Origin: Orobanche coerulescens | Lineage: Eukaryota > Streptophyta > Magnoliopsida > Lamiales > Orobanchaceae | Direction: 5' to 3' | Assembly: GCA_033398695.1 (NCBI GenBank) | Contig: CM065819.1 | Span: 1,227,501 to 1,291,500, forward strand | Length of the DNA: 64,000 nt | Part shown: positions 10,859 to 22,148 of the stretch, piece by piece | Numbering within the stretch: position 1 is the stretch's first letter | Layout of the letters: each line of letters opens with the position of its first letter | Notes under the pieces: model-generated | Databases searched by the model: none | What the model was told of the DNA's origin: nothing | The model's input: only the letters and a program-made list of their open reading frames with translations | Position numbers and translations under genes: made by a program

Positions 10859-13800
10859 ATGCCTCAGAATTTTGGCCGCGGACGAGGCAGAGGACAGTGG
10901 GACCGAAAGGGTACATCGAGTGCCGGATCTGTTCCCCCACGTCTGTACGAGATGATGAGAACAGATGATCAGGATGCTGATGTCGCATCAGGTACTGTTC
11001 AGATCCTTTCCCAGCCAGTTAGCATTTTATTCGATACAGGAGCTACGCATTCATTTATATACTTATCTTGTGTAAATCGTTCGAATATTTCTGGTTTTCA
11101 TAATTGTGAACCTTATGTTGGTTTACCGAGTGGAGAGAGAATTGTTGGAAACTTAGAAATTAGAGATTTCTCTGTATCGTTTGGAGGCAGAGAGTGGCCA
11201 TCAAATCTGATTGTGATAGAAATGCAAGGAGACGACCTAATACTCGGAGATGATTGGCTTAATCAATATGGAGCTATTGTAAACTACCGAAGGAGGAATA
11301 TCTCGCTGATCGCTGATGATGGTTCCAAAATATTGTTTGAAGGATGGAAACCAAGGAGCTCAGGAAAGTTGATCAAGGCGATGAAAGCTGTCAAATTGTT
11401 GAAACAGGACTGTACCGGATACTGGTGCTATGCAATGAAGAAAGAAGACGAAATTGTGGAACTTTCATCCATTCTTGTTGTGAATGAATTTCCGGATGTA
11501 TTTCCTGACGAATTACCTGAACTACCTCCACGACGTGATGTAGAATTCACCATTGAGCTGGAACCCGGAGCTACACCAATTTCTAAGGCGCCGTATCGTA
11601 TGGAACCTATTGAGATGTACGAACTGAAAAAGCAGCTGGAGGAGTTACTGGACAAAGGATATATCCAGCCAAGCGTTTTGCCCTGGGGAGCGCCAGTTCT
11701 TTTTGTCCGGAAGAAGGATGGATCGTTTCGACTGTGTATTGACTATCGAGAGCTGAACAAAATGACGATTAAGAACAAGTATCCGTTGCCACGGATTGAT
11801 GATTTGTTTGACCAGTTACAAGGAGCAACAGTATTTTCTAAAATCGATCTGAGACCAGGATATCATTAGCTGAGGATTAAGGAATCTGATGTTCCGAAAT
11901 CAGCGTTCAGAACTCGCTACGGACACTATGAGTTTGTAGTGATGCCGTTTGGTCTCACTAATGAACCTACTGTATTCATGCAATTGATGAACCGAGTGTT
12001 CATAGAATATTTGGATAAATTTGTGGTTTTGTTCATTGATGACATTCTAGTTTATTCCAAGAGCACGGAAGAACATGCACAACACTTGCGGATTGTATTG
12101 GAACTTTTGAAAAGCGAGCAATTGTACGCCAAACTTTCTAAGTGTGAATTCTGGCTAAAGGAAGTAATGTTCCTCGGCCATGTGGTATCAGCTGAAGGAG
12201 TCCGAGTATATCCTCAGAAGATCGAAGCGGTTATGAATTGGAAGCCTCCAAAGAACGTGAAAGAAGTCCGGAGTTTCTTAGGACTTGCTGGGTATTATCG
12301 TCGGTTTGTGGAATGGTTTTCCAAAATTTCCCGCCCACTTACCCGACTACTGTAGAAAACACAAAAGTTTGAGTGGAACGAGTTGTGCCAGAATAGCTTC
12401 GATGAATTGAAGAAGAGATTGACGACAGCACCAATTTTAACACTTCCACAGGGAACTGGAGGATTCATAGTTTACAGTGATGCTTCGAACCAAGGACTCG
12501 GATGTGTATTGATGCAGAATGATAAGGTGATCGCTTATGCGTCACGACAGCTGAAACCTTATGAAGTGAATTACCCAACGCATGATTTGGAGCTAGCAGC
12601 AGTAGTTTTTACTTTGAAAATCTGGAGGCATTACCTGTTCGGGACTCACTTTCAGATCTTTACGGATCACAAGAGTCTCAAATATAACTTCAGTCAGAAA
12701 GAGTTGAACATGCGGCAAAGGAGATGGCTGGAACTTATTAAGGATTATGACTTGGAGATTCTTTATCATCCAGGCAAAGCAAATGTAGTGGCCGATGCAC
12801 TTAGCCGCAAGCCTGTTTCTATCCAGATGCTGGAGACTCTGACCTCCCAGCTCAGCATTCAACGAGAGATGATTGGAGAAGGAATTGAAGTGTGGTTACA
12901 AAGAGTCCAAGGACAGCTGTGCGTGATGGAAGTAACTTCATCATTAACCGAAGAAATCAAATCTATGCAGGCAGATGATCCTCTGATGATTCAGTTACGT
13001 GATGAAGTGGTCAAGGGAAAGGCCCCCGGATTCGTAATTCATAATGATGGAGTTTTGAGATTTCAGAACCGACTCTGCGTTCCTGATGTCGATGTTCTGA
13101 AACAGACGATTATGAAGGAAGCTCACAGCTCGTCCTATTCTATCCACCCAGGCACCGGTAAGATGTACAAGGACTTGAAGCAGAATTTCTGGTGGGGCAA
13201 CATGAAGGAAGATGTAGTGGACTATGTTTCGAAATTCTTGACTTGTCAGCAGGTTAAGATCGAGCATCAACGACCTGTCACGATGTTGAAGCCGCTCCCG
13301 ATTCCTGAATGTAAGTGTGATGACGTATCAATGGACTTTATCACTAGTATGCTGAGAACCAAGACAGGAATTAACATGATTTTGGTGATAGTTGATCGTT
13401 TAACCAAATCAGCTCATTTTCTAGGCATTAAGGACACGTGGGGACCAGAGAGGTTAGCACGAGTATTTATTTCAGAAATAGTCCGATTGCATGGTACGCC
13501 AAAGACCATTATTTCTGACCGATACGGTCGCTTTGTATCGCATTTTTGGAAAGCAGTTCATAAGGCCTTGGGGACCAGATTGAACTTCAGTACAGCTTAT
13601 CACCCGCAGACTAACGGACAATCCAGGAGGACTATTTAAACGGTGGAAGATATGCTAAGGGCTTGTGCCTTAGATTGGTCAACCGACTGGAAAATTCATC
13701 TACCGTTGATTGAATTTACCTACAACAATAGTTGGCATGCTTCCATTAAGATGGAACCGTTTGAGGCCTTGTACGGGAGAAGATACAGATCGCCCCTATG

Positions 13801-14374
13801 TTGGGACGATTCATCAGACTTGATCGGGACAGAACCAGAGTTGATCGTGCAGACACGAGAGAAGATAGCCTTGATTCGTAAAAGGCTGTTGACCGCCCAG
13901 AGTCGACAGAAATCTTATGCAGACGTACGCCGTCGCCCATTGGAGTTCAGTAATGGAGACCACATACTTTTAAAAGTTTCTCCTACTCGGGGAATCTTTC
14001 GTTTTGGGACAAAAGGTAAGCTGAGTCCAAGATATATCGGACCATTCGAGATCCTCGAGAAAGTTGGAGAGTTGGCATACAGATTGGCATTACCGCCATC
14101 ATTGAGCCATGTTCATAATGTGTTCCACGTATCCCAGTTACGGAGATATGTACCGGATCCTAGTCATGTCATTTATTTCGGAGAAATCGAAGTCGCTCAG
14201 GATGGAATATTTGAAGAAAGACCGGTCAAGATACTTGAGAGTCGAGTTAAGCAATTGAGGAACAAACCAATCGTTTTGGTCAAAGTTCAGTGGTCACGCC
14301 ACGGAGTGGAAGAAGCCACTTGGGAAACGGAAGATAGCATGAAGTCCAGATATCCAAAGTTATTTTCGTCTTGA
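10859..14374 (+). pseudogene. pol: pol of element C: protease, RT, RNase H, integrase, chromodomain-like C-terminus
   Basis: One long frame of about 1170 codons with only three stops (11867, 12353, 13637). Protease [10 protein letters not shown] at about 11028. RT with [11 protein letters not shown], then the catalytic FIDDIL near 12033. RNase [15 protein letters not shown] near 12470 and the tether [14 protein letters not shown] near 12770. Integrase zinc region H-H-F-C (first Cys replaced, near 13230). DDE core: MDFIT near 13333 and IISDRYGRF near 13510, but the expected Glu after NGQS is Arg (near 13625). C-terminal LVKVQWSRHGVEEATWE (about 14277) is chromodomain-like, which in chromoviruses directs integration to heterochromatin. 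All three stops replace a Gln codon. Confidence 0.9.
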
Positions 14375-14400
14375 GTTTCGGGACGAAACTCCTTTTTAGT

Positions 14401-14409
14401 AGGAGAGTA
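14401..14409 (+). other. Polypurine tract of element C
   Basis: AGGAGAGTA directly before the 3' LTR start TGTAATATCC, preceded by the GGGACGAAACTCC block typical of this lineage. It primes plus-strand DNA synthesis. Confidence 0.7.
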
Positions 14410-15942
14410 TGTAATATCCAGATTTATTATTGTGTATTTCATCTGTATTTGAACCCTGTATTATTCGGAATTGTGATCTCGATAATTGGAGTATGATATT
14501 TCTCACATTTGTATCCTTGTACATAAGCATAACAACATGCAAAATTTCTCATGCAAACTCGTGATAGCGAACGCTAAGAATGTAGCTTAATATGCATTAT
14601 CGGCTACAACTAGCGCATGCTACGAATGAAGAATTGCGTGCGCTAGGCAGTCAATTATTAAGCTAGATGGCTAGCACATGCGATAGCCGGACATAGGTCC
14701 GGATAAGATTCCCGTGGGTGGAACTGGACAGTTTTGGAGTCAACGCTTATTAGCGTGCGCTAAGGAAAGTAGGATAGCGTGCGCTAATCGGCTAATGTGC
14801 AGAAATGTAATAAATGGGACAGCAACCCATTTTACTTGTTTGTAAGTTTCATCACCGTTAGAACTAGTTTGCTGCCCAGTAGTGAAACTACCATGCACGC
14901 TTAGCGTACGCTAAGCTATGTGAATTAACGTACGCTATCGTGCATGTTTAGCGTACGCTACGCTTGGAACTTAGCGTGCATTATATCATCAAACGAGTCA
15001 ATCGACTGCTCAGTGAGGTACTGACCGTGCATGGTTAGCATATGCTATGCTGCGTATAATTGCGTGCGCTAACGAGTAGCCTTAACGTACGCTACATAGG
15101 ATACGTACGTTAAGCAAGCCAGACAGATTTCATTTTAAGAACTTCCGACCGTAATTTGGATTGTTAGATGTTCGTTCGACTTGAGATGAATTCTATATTA
15201 TTTCTTTTGTTAAGGTTCGAGCTTAGCAACGTGATTGATCGAAGGGGATGACGTTCGAGTATTTTGATATTCGTATAAGTTTTATTCTTGTCATCGAACC
15301 GAGGCAAGTACTCTAATTAGAATTGTTTATATTATGACAGTTATATTGTAATTGTATTGTGTATGGTTGTGATTAAATGTCCACTATGCGTTGATCCGAC
15401 GGGATCATCATGGGAATCTATAGCTGTGTGCGCTGGATCGTTGGAATACTATCAGTATGTTGAGACTGTTGTGATGCGATAAGCATTGTTGTTATTTCTC
15501 GTTCGAGAAACTTGTTATGATGATTGTTGATTACATCACTGTTGTATGATTATTGTACTTGTACTAGCATCGTTGTGCTAACCCCTTTGGGGGTGAACAT
15601 TTGTTTATGTTCAGGATCCAGGAGAGCGGGGAAACAACCACTGGAGCTGCATGACGACGAGGGTGCAGAGTGATGTTCCGTCCGGGTTTATTGTCTGTTG
15701 TTGGTTATTTTAATAAGTACTCGAGTATATCGTAATTTGTGATGTTTGGGTTTCAGTGGTGTATTAATATTCTCCTTTTGGATATTTGTATTTTCGGTAT
15801 TGAACCAGAACCGTCGTAATATATTCTCAGTGATTTCATAATTTGGTATATGTCATTGTCTTTTCATTTATTTAGCCTTATAAATTCTTATGTATAGGAT
15901 TTACGGCGCTGTAATATTCCTGAATATATCGGGGGTGTTACA
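14410..15942 (+). repeat. 3' LTR of element C (1533 bp)
   Basis: TGTAATATCC to GGTGTTACA. U3 holds the palindrome array 14563-15116. The next bases, GATTG (15943-15947), should be C's target duplication, with the partner outside the window. Confidence 0.9.
14563..15116. repeat. TAGCGTGCGCTA-type palindrome array in LTR C (about 14 copies)
   Basis: Copies near 14563, 14610, 14636, 14751, 14773, 14899, 14926, 14948, 15034, 15060 and 15084, more degenerate than in A. Surviving perfect dyads include TTAGCGTACGCTAA near 14898. Between them are several CTGGACAG or CAGTAGTGAAACT blocks that also occur between the copies in LTRs A and X. Confidence 0.8.
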
Positions 15943-17010
15943 GATTGGAGTGAACTCGATCCAAATTGATCAATCAAAAACAAAGAAGCGAAAGCTAGAC
16001 AAGATTTTGATCGTCACAAATGATCGGAAATAAATATGTCTTGAAAACAAGACTTCTCAATTGAAGTGAACTAACAAGTACAAGTATTGTGGAATCTACA
16101 AGTCTTAGAAAGAACTTAGAGAATTTGAGAAAAAAAACACTCAAGGTGATATCAATATACTTCATCAAAGTTGTGTCCTTACAAATGACCAAAGATGGAT
16201 ATTTATAGTCAAAAATCCTACTACAATAATAATATAAAAATAATAAGAAAATTTCCATGTAACTTCCTATGAAGACCAAGATAAAATAAAATAAAATAAA
16301 AATCTGCCAAAGAATAAATCAAAGAGAATCAAGACCAAATAAATGTGAAGATTTGATCACAAAATGGTCAAAGATTGGTGTAGGAAGCTTCTACTTTGGT
16401 GGAATAAAGTGCTGAATATTTGCATGGACTGTACCGACCGATAGAAGCTGATTTGGACATTCTACCAGACAACAAGAATCGTATATTTTTTTCTTATCTT
16501 TCCGTGGCCACTTGAATCACCTTAATCGGGCTTCGGACAAGAAAGTTATGACCAAAATACCAAAACTGGTACATACTCTTCTTACGCGCGGAAATTATTA
16601 GTTTGTCCGGTTTTCGTCTGCCTTTTGCCTTTTACTCACGACCTTGAGACTTGATTATTTTGGACTTTATTTTCGATACAAATACAACTCAAAAAAAATG
16701 CAAATCAAATAAACGTACAACTCGATAAATAAAATACATACGACTTGATTAAATTGAGCAATCACACGGCTCAAGATACAATACTCGAGTTTTATTAAAA
16801 AAAGAAGGCATAAAATCCTAAAGTACTTGTAATGAGAGAAATTAAATAGCTTGATTCACTCTCATTACCCTTCAACCCATTATTCACATTGTGTACTATC
16901 AATCCGTTTAGAGCTGTTTTGAATCGTTTGATCCGACCTCTTGTCATAGGTCCAATAGTCATTTGAATCGGGTCTGTTTTACTGTTTGGATCATGTTGGA
17001 ATGGTCCACG
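15943..17010 (-). pseudogene. Remnant Z of another Ty3/gypsy element: pol C-terminus, 3' UTR and LTR
   Basis: On the minus strand, 17010 to about 16860 encodes a short basic stretch (GPMTRGRIKRFKTALNGL) like the C-terminal tail of plant gypsy polyproteins. AT-rich sequence follows, then an LTR-like promoter and leader: TATAAATA near 16205, then a U5-like run to 15943, where C is inserted. The LTR start cannot be fixed by eye. The right edge joins copia gag of element E inside coding sequence on both sides, which indicates deletion or illegitimate joining, not a normal insertion. Lineage uncertain. Confidence 0.5.
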
Positions 17011-17099
17011 TAAATCCTCAAGTTGCGAAGCCAGTTCACATAGTTCGGACGAGTCAGGGCGTACTTTTCAAGTAGTATAGCGAGCGGATTCATTGTCAT
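17011..17099 (-). pseudogene. gag: First codons of copia gag, element E
   Basis: Minus-strand ATG at 17099 followed by about 29 codons (MTMNPLAILLEKYAL, then NYVNWLRNLRI). This matches the start of gag of element H at 54991 (MTINPLAILLEKNNL, then NFVNWLHNLMI). The frame is cut at 17010 by the joint to remnant Z. Confidence 0.75.
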
Positions 17100-17310
17100 T
17101 ATGAGAGATTTTGTTAACTGTAGAGAATAATTTGAGATTCATTAGTGATTATTTAATTCTGATCCGAGTAAAGAATTTAAGGACTTTCTTTATTCATAAC
17201 TCGGCTCCCACTATTTTATCGGCATCTGCACACTCCCATGTGAAATTCGAAAGTCACGGTTGACTTCATAGTGGTGATCGAGTTCTCTACAAAGTTTAAT
17301 AGAGGGCAAC
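17100..17310 (-). other. Leader of copia element E, part 1
   Basis: Untranslated leader just upstream of E's gag. It aligns with 54780-54990 of element H. It is cut at 17310 by D and continues at 25143. Confidence 0.75.
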
Positions 17311-18628
17311 TGTTGCGAGATTTTGTGAACGCAAGTGCACGTTATCGTAAACAAGTAATAAAGTGATAAGTAAGATATCGTTCCCACGAGGACTGACTTA
17401 CTAACTACCAATTTATGAGTATTCTAATTTTATCTGAACGATCGAAATTGGAGGTGCAATTAAAAAGAATAAATAGTAAAATCGATTGTTTGAAGAAAGA
17501 AAATCAAATAAGGAATTAATCTAGGATTGTGAATCCACCTCGGTTTATCCGAATTACTCTCGATTATATGAATTTAATGATTTCCCAATTTATTGAAGGC
17601 GAAGGTTGCTAAAATACTCTACCGCCTCTCCCGCGGTCAATAGATTTTTTCTAAGGCGAATAACACACTCTATTCCTAGGTGAATTAATTCGACAATAGC
17701 CAAAAAGCACGGAATCTTCAGACAGGCCACGTAATTCCTATGAGTATATTCCTATCTCACAAGATAAAACGGTTCTCACCAATTTTTCCTACCAACTCTC
17801 CTCTCCCGATTCGAGTTGCGTAATTAAAACAATTCAATTATAGGCCACACAATTAAAAGCATTAAGAACAATTGGGGAAAACTCAATAGAAAAGGGAATT
17901 ATATTGATAATGCAAAATCGAAAGTTAATTCATCAAAACCTCGGTTTCATCAAAATCCTAGAACAGGGTTCTACCCTGACATGCTAGAAATTAAAAATAC
18001 AAAAAGAATTAAACAAAGCATAAAAATCAAACGCAGTCGAAGAACTCGGATTCCTCCGTTCTATAGCTTCCGCGCTCTGCTCCTCGATGTTTTTCTTCTT
18101 CTCTTTGATTCCTCGATGATTCGATTCTTCTCTTTGATTCCTCGATGATTCGATTCCCTTCTTTTCAGACCTTCACTCCCAATTTATAACCATCAGTCGT
18201 CTCCAAAACGCGTCCGTGGATTAGGTCGAGAACAGGCTCCAAAAACGGCCTAGAAACGCGGCAAGTCCATCAAAACCGCCCCGTGGGCCGCGGCTCAGTA
18301 AGTATGTGCCGCAGTCCTTAATGCTCAGCACCTTATACCTGGGCGCATTTTTCTTCATGGGCCGCAGCTCAGCTTCAATGTGCCGCGGCCCCCGGTACAG
18401 TTGGTTCAGCACCTTGCTGTGCCGTGCGTGTGCCGCGGCTCAGCTTCATTGTGCCACGGCCCCATGCCAAAAATTGTCGTTTTTGCCCGTTTTTCACCGT
18501 TCGAGCTTCCGGACTCCAATTTCCGGCAAAACATATAAGAATAGTGCATTAAAAGCTCATTTATGCAGATTTAGACTTAAAATGGATATAAAATAATGAT
18601 AAATAAATGCATAAAAATACGCCTAACA
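17311..18628 (-). repeat. 3' LTR of element D
   Basis: 1318 bp, minus-strand start TGTTAGGCGTATTTTT, end CTCGCAACA. It holds three GCCGCGGC pairs (about 18283-18475) upstream of a TATAAATT box near 18185. No coding content. Confidence 0.92.
18283..18475. repeat. Three GCCGCGGC pairs in the D LTR (second copy near 24797-24990)
   Basis: Each pair has the form GCCGCGGC, 13-nt spacer, GCCGCGGC, so it is 21 bp start to start. Individual palindromes have decayed (GCCGTGGC, GCTGCGGC, GACTGCGGC) but the 21-bp spacing is kept. The same three-pair layout occurs in the LTRs of F. Confidence 0.9.
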
Positions 18629-18646
18629 AATACCCCCAAACTTGAG
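18629..18646 (-). other. Polypurine tract of element D
   Basis: Minus strand CAAGTTTGGGGGTATT directly before the LTR start. The identical tract precedes both downstream LTRs of F (34130-34146 and 37899-37915). Confidence 0.85.
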
Positions 18647-21185
18647 CCTTTGCTTGTCCTCAAGCAAAAAAAATCAATTTCAAACAAGAAGTATCGTGAA
18701 TAATCGTGCAAATCCATAGTGCTCAACTAAATCAATACTACCCTGAAAATCTCAAAGAATAATACAAGTATCGTAATAGTGAGTCACATCCAGGACACTG
18801 ATTCCACAAAGTAACCATTTTTAGTGATAATCAATCGTTCATGAAGAAAATCAAGCTCAAAGATTAACAAGCATGAATTTAACCGACCGCCAATATGAAG
18901 GGTTAGATAATATAAGCCAACTCGCCCAGTCCCACAGTTTAGTGGCAAAAATTTCAAGAGTTTCATCGTCAAAAATAATCCTCGGACAGCATTTCCTTAT
19001 ATATGATCAATAAAATGATTCGAGTTAACCACTAGGTTCCGGCTCTCGGGATGTTTCATCGGGATAACCCTAGGGTGGAGTTCCATTCACATGTATTGGG
19101 GAACCGTTTGACGTAAAAGACACTCATGGGGCACATGGATGCTTCTAGTTACTAAGTTCCCCTCTGCAGCGGAGAAAAAACTCGAATAGCTATTCCCGCA
19201 CGTTCGATTCAAGGTTGCTGTTTTATGCGAGAGTAAACAACGGGTCACGTGAATACCCCCAGTTACTAGGCTCCCCGTCATCGGCAAATGCGATATCTCT
19301 AAACCATTAGTCTATTCATGGTTGTCGTTTTATGCGAGAGTAAACAGCGGGTCACGCGAATACCCCCGGTTACTAGACTTCCCATCATAGAACATATAAT
19401 ATCTCGACTTTTTGGGAAAGACTGTCCGACTCTAAACTCAATTTGAGTGCCAACAAGACTCATGTTATTGGACGACTAGCTACGCGAAAAGTATAACCAA
19501 ACGTATAGATGGCGATTTGAAAACACGTATGACTCCTTTCTTATATGCTAAAATTTCTACAATAACGAAAAATTTCAGACCTAGATGAATACTCAACGGA
19601 AACAGATATCGCTGACTGCAACTCGACCAAATACTCAACTGTTTCCTCAAAAAGAAATCAGTATCATATCACTAATTTTACACAAGGAAGCACGCAAAAT
19701 TCATGAATGCAAATAAAAACAAGACAAGCGAGGCTAGCGTAAAAAATAACGAAAAATAACAACGAATAAGTAAAAAGAAAAGCAACTGAAAGTAAACCCC
19801 CCCCAAACTTAGGACGTACATTGACCTCAATGGACACAGATAATAATATGCAATAAAAGAAAAGGTCAAGTACTCCCCTAATGTCCGCTCATGAACTGGT
19901 GCCGGCCTCGTCCAGCGAGGCGGGTGGTGTGGATGGCCTAACTGGTGGAATGAATGGCCCGTCCGGGTGTATAATATGGCTCGTCTACACAGAAAGGTAG
20001 TCCTGATGGTACGTATCCCTCGCTGCCAAGCGCCTCTCCTCACGTCGATTGGCCCGGCGGGCCTGCTCTCTCATCGACTACACCATACGGAACGTGAATG
20101 AATGAGCTTGCATCATCAAATAGGAAATTAAGGATGAGCTCTCAGGTTTAAACATGATGTAAGGGTTGGGGTATAATGTAATCCGATAAAATAATTCGTT
20201 GCATATAGTTTTAAAAACGTTTGGCTCAAAAATTTTCATTGACGCATTTTAACAAACACTTAGCATTCATGGGTTTAAATGAAGAATAAGAATGACAATG
20301 GTTTAACCCAATCCCCAAAAATAACAACATAAATCGATAGTCATGATAAACGACAAATAACATCAACAAATCATTCATAATCAACAAATACCATCAATAA
20401 TCAATCAATAATTTCATATCCCAACTCAACCTTGATAGAACTAAACATATTCAATATTGAATGAAGGACAATACCTTACTTTTCAAACCATGTAGCAATT
20501 AAGATTAAGAGTTGAGAATTACCTTGCTTTGTATGGAAGAAGGTAAGAAGAAGAAGTGTGAATAGGATTCGGCTGAGCGATGTGCGAAGAAAGGGAAGAA
20601 AACTTACCTGGTGTCAGCCGATCAAGTATATGAAAGAATACTGGGCGTTCCAAATTCGCAACAGGGGCCGCGACACAGCTTAAGTGAGCCGCGGCCCAAA
20701 GTATAGCCTGCCTAGGCATTTCTTTTATGTTGCCGCGTGCCGCGGCTCAATATACGCGTGCCGCGGCTCATTTGTAAGTGTGCCGCGGCTCATTTGTTCC
20801 ATGCCGCGGCATGGAGTACAGCTTCATGGGCATTTCTGGGGCAATTGGCGTGCCACGGCTCAGTGCATATGTGCCGCGGTTCAGGGACCAGGTCTGCCGT
20901 GGCTCAATAAGGTCGTGCCGCGGCACAGAGTACAGTTCGGTTGGCCTTTTTGTGTCAACTTGTGTGTGCCGCGGCTCACTATCCTTGTGCCACGGCCCAT
21001 TGCTGAATTTTCCCCTGGGGTGATTTCTGCACAGAATTTTCAAAGGAAAACACTTAGAACGCGAGAGATAAGCATATCAAAGCAAAAATGACAAAAAATA
21101 AAAATACTAAAATGCAAGAAAACACTGAAAAACAAAAATCTACAACTAATACTCGGGTTGCCTCCCGAGAAGCGCTAAGTTTATA
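18647..21185 (-). other. 3' non-coding region of element D
   Basis: About 2.5 kb without a credible ORF. The LTR-proximal 1.1 kb (about 18650-19680) is collinear with the 3' regions of F (33120-34146, 36890-37915), including two imperfect repeats around GGTATTCACGTGACCCGTTG. The gag-proximal border carries GGGAGGCAACCCG (near 21160), an Athila-type landmark that also follows F's ORF. It contains a second palindrome array (20667-20997) described separately. Confidence 0.75.
20667..20997. repeat. GTGCCGCGGC palindrome array inside element D, outside its LTRs
   Basis: Twelve or so copies with start-to-start distances of 21, 21, 22, 21, 21, 23, 21 and 21 in adjacent pairs. On the minus strand it is followed by CT-rich, leader-like sequence with two AGGTAA(G/T) sites (near 20600 and 20520), as if it fed an internal promoter and spliced leader. 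No TATA box is obvious. Confidence 0.85.
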
Positions 21186-22148
21186 GTCTTCATCCGGACT
21201 TATTGAACATCAGTTCGCATTTCGCAAAGACCATTTGGACTCCGCACAGTACATCGAACCGTTATTACGTGATTTAAATTCTTGATCATTAAATTTCAAC
21301 TGTTCGACTTTTGGTTTGGAAATCCAACATTCTTTGCGAAACGGCTTTAACAATAGTAGCCTCCCAAAACACCCATTTTGCAATTGACTTGGTACTCGTT
21401 TGACATCCGGCTTAATTTTTAACTCCACGGGCGAACTTATGACATCATGAGAATTTTTCGATGGTGGATGAACGGATGTTGAAGACGACATATTCAAATG
21501 CCTAAAATATGCGACTCACTCTTCATTTTTATTAGACGTCGGAGCAGCTGAAACGGATTCTGAACACTTCGACCGACAACTCTCCCGGTGTGCGTCTTTC
21601 TCAATGATATCAATTTATGAACACTTCTGGTCCTTGCTTGGACACGGGAGAGATCGAAACACTTTGAATGTGACTTGCTCATCTTCAACCCGAAGTATTA
21701 GTTTACCCTCCTGAACATCAATAAGGGTCCTTCCGGTAGCTAAGAACGGTCTGCCCAATATAATCGGAATCTCATGGTCTTCTTCCATATCAAGCACAAT
21801 GAAATCAGCTGGGAAAATGAATTTATCGACCTTGACCAAGACATCTTCTATTACCCCTCTCGGGTACTTGATGGATCACATAATGCTCTATCAAAAGACA
21901 AGTTCCCAATAGTGCACGGTATAGTGAAGCTTCCTAGATCCTTCAATTTTGGTGGGAGATTTTTCTGCAAGATTCCGCTGCACTCTTCAGTTAGTGCCAC
22001 CGTTTCATATTCCTCGAGCTTCCTATTGTTAGATAAGATTTCTTTCATGAACTTTACATAGCTCGGAAAATGGGATGTTGATGTGTAGTTTCTTAAAGAC
22101 GTCAAGAAACTTGGAGAATTGTTTGTCCAATTTTTGCTTTTGCAATCG
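21186..22148 (-). pseudogene. Protease remnant of element D and broken downstream coding
   Basis: Continues from gag through PPKLKDLGSFTIPCTIGNLSF to an LCD triplet near 21880, then jumps straight to a downstream protease segment (VKVDKFIFPADFIVLDMEED, LGRPFLATGRTLIDV). The stretch that should hold the catalytic Asp-(Ser/Thr/Leu)-Gly loop, about 30 residues, is deleted at about 21870-21885. After about 21610 only fragments remain; RT, RNase H and integrase are absent. Protease activity is therefore impossible from this copy. Confidence 0.75.

Larger units (their letters stand above)
9305..15942 (+). mobile_element. Element C: Ty3/gypsy chromovirus (Tekay/Del-like), 5' LTR cut by B
   Basis: Plus strand: last 182 bp of the 5' LTR (9305-9486), primer site, gag, protease-RT-RNase H-integrase with a C-terminal chromodomain-like region, PPT, full 3' LTR (14410-15942). 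The rest of the 5' LTR is displaced to the left of B, outside the window. Over the shared 182 bp I count 9 differences between the two LTRs (about 5 percent), so C is old. It is the most complete gag-pol in the window. Confidence 0.9.

Noticed and set aside
19678..20043. 121-codon minus-strand ORF in the D 3' region
   Set aside because: Low-complexity hydrophobic tail and no match to the Athila extra ORF that I can recognise; not collinear with F.
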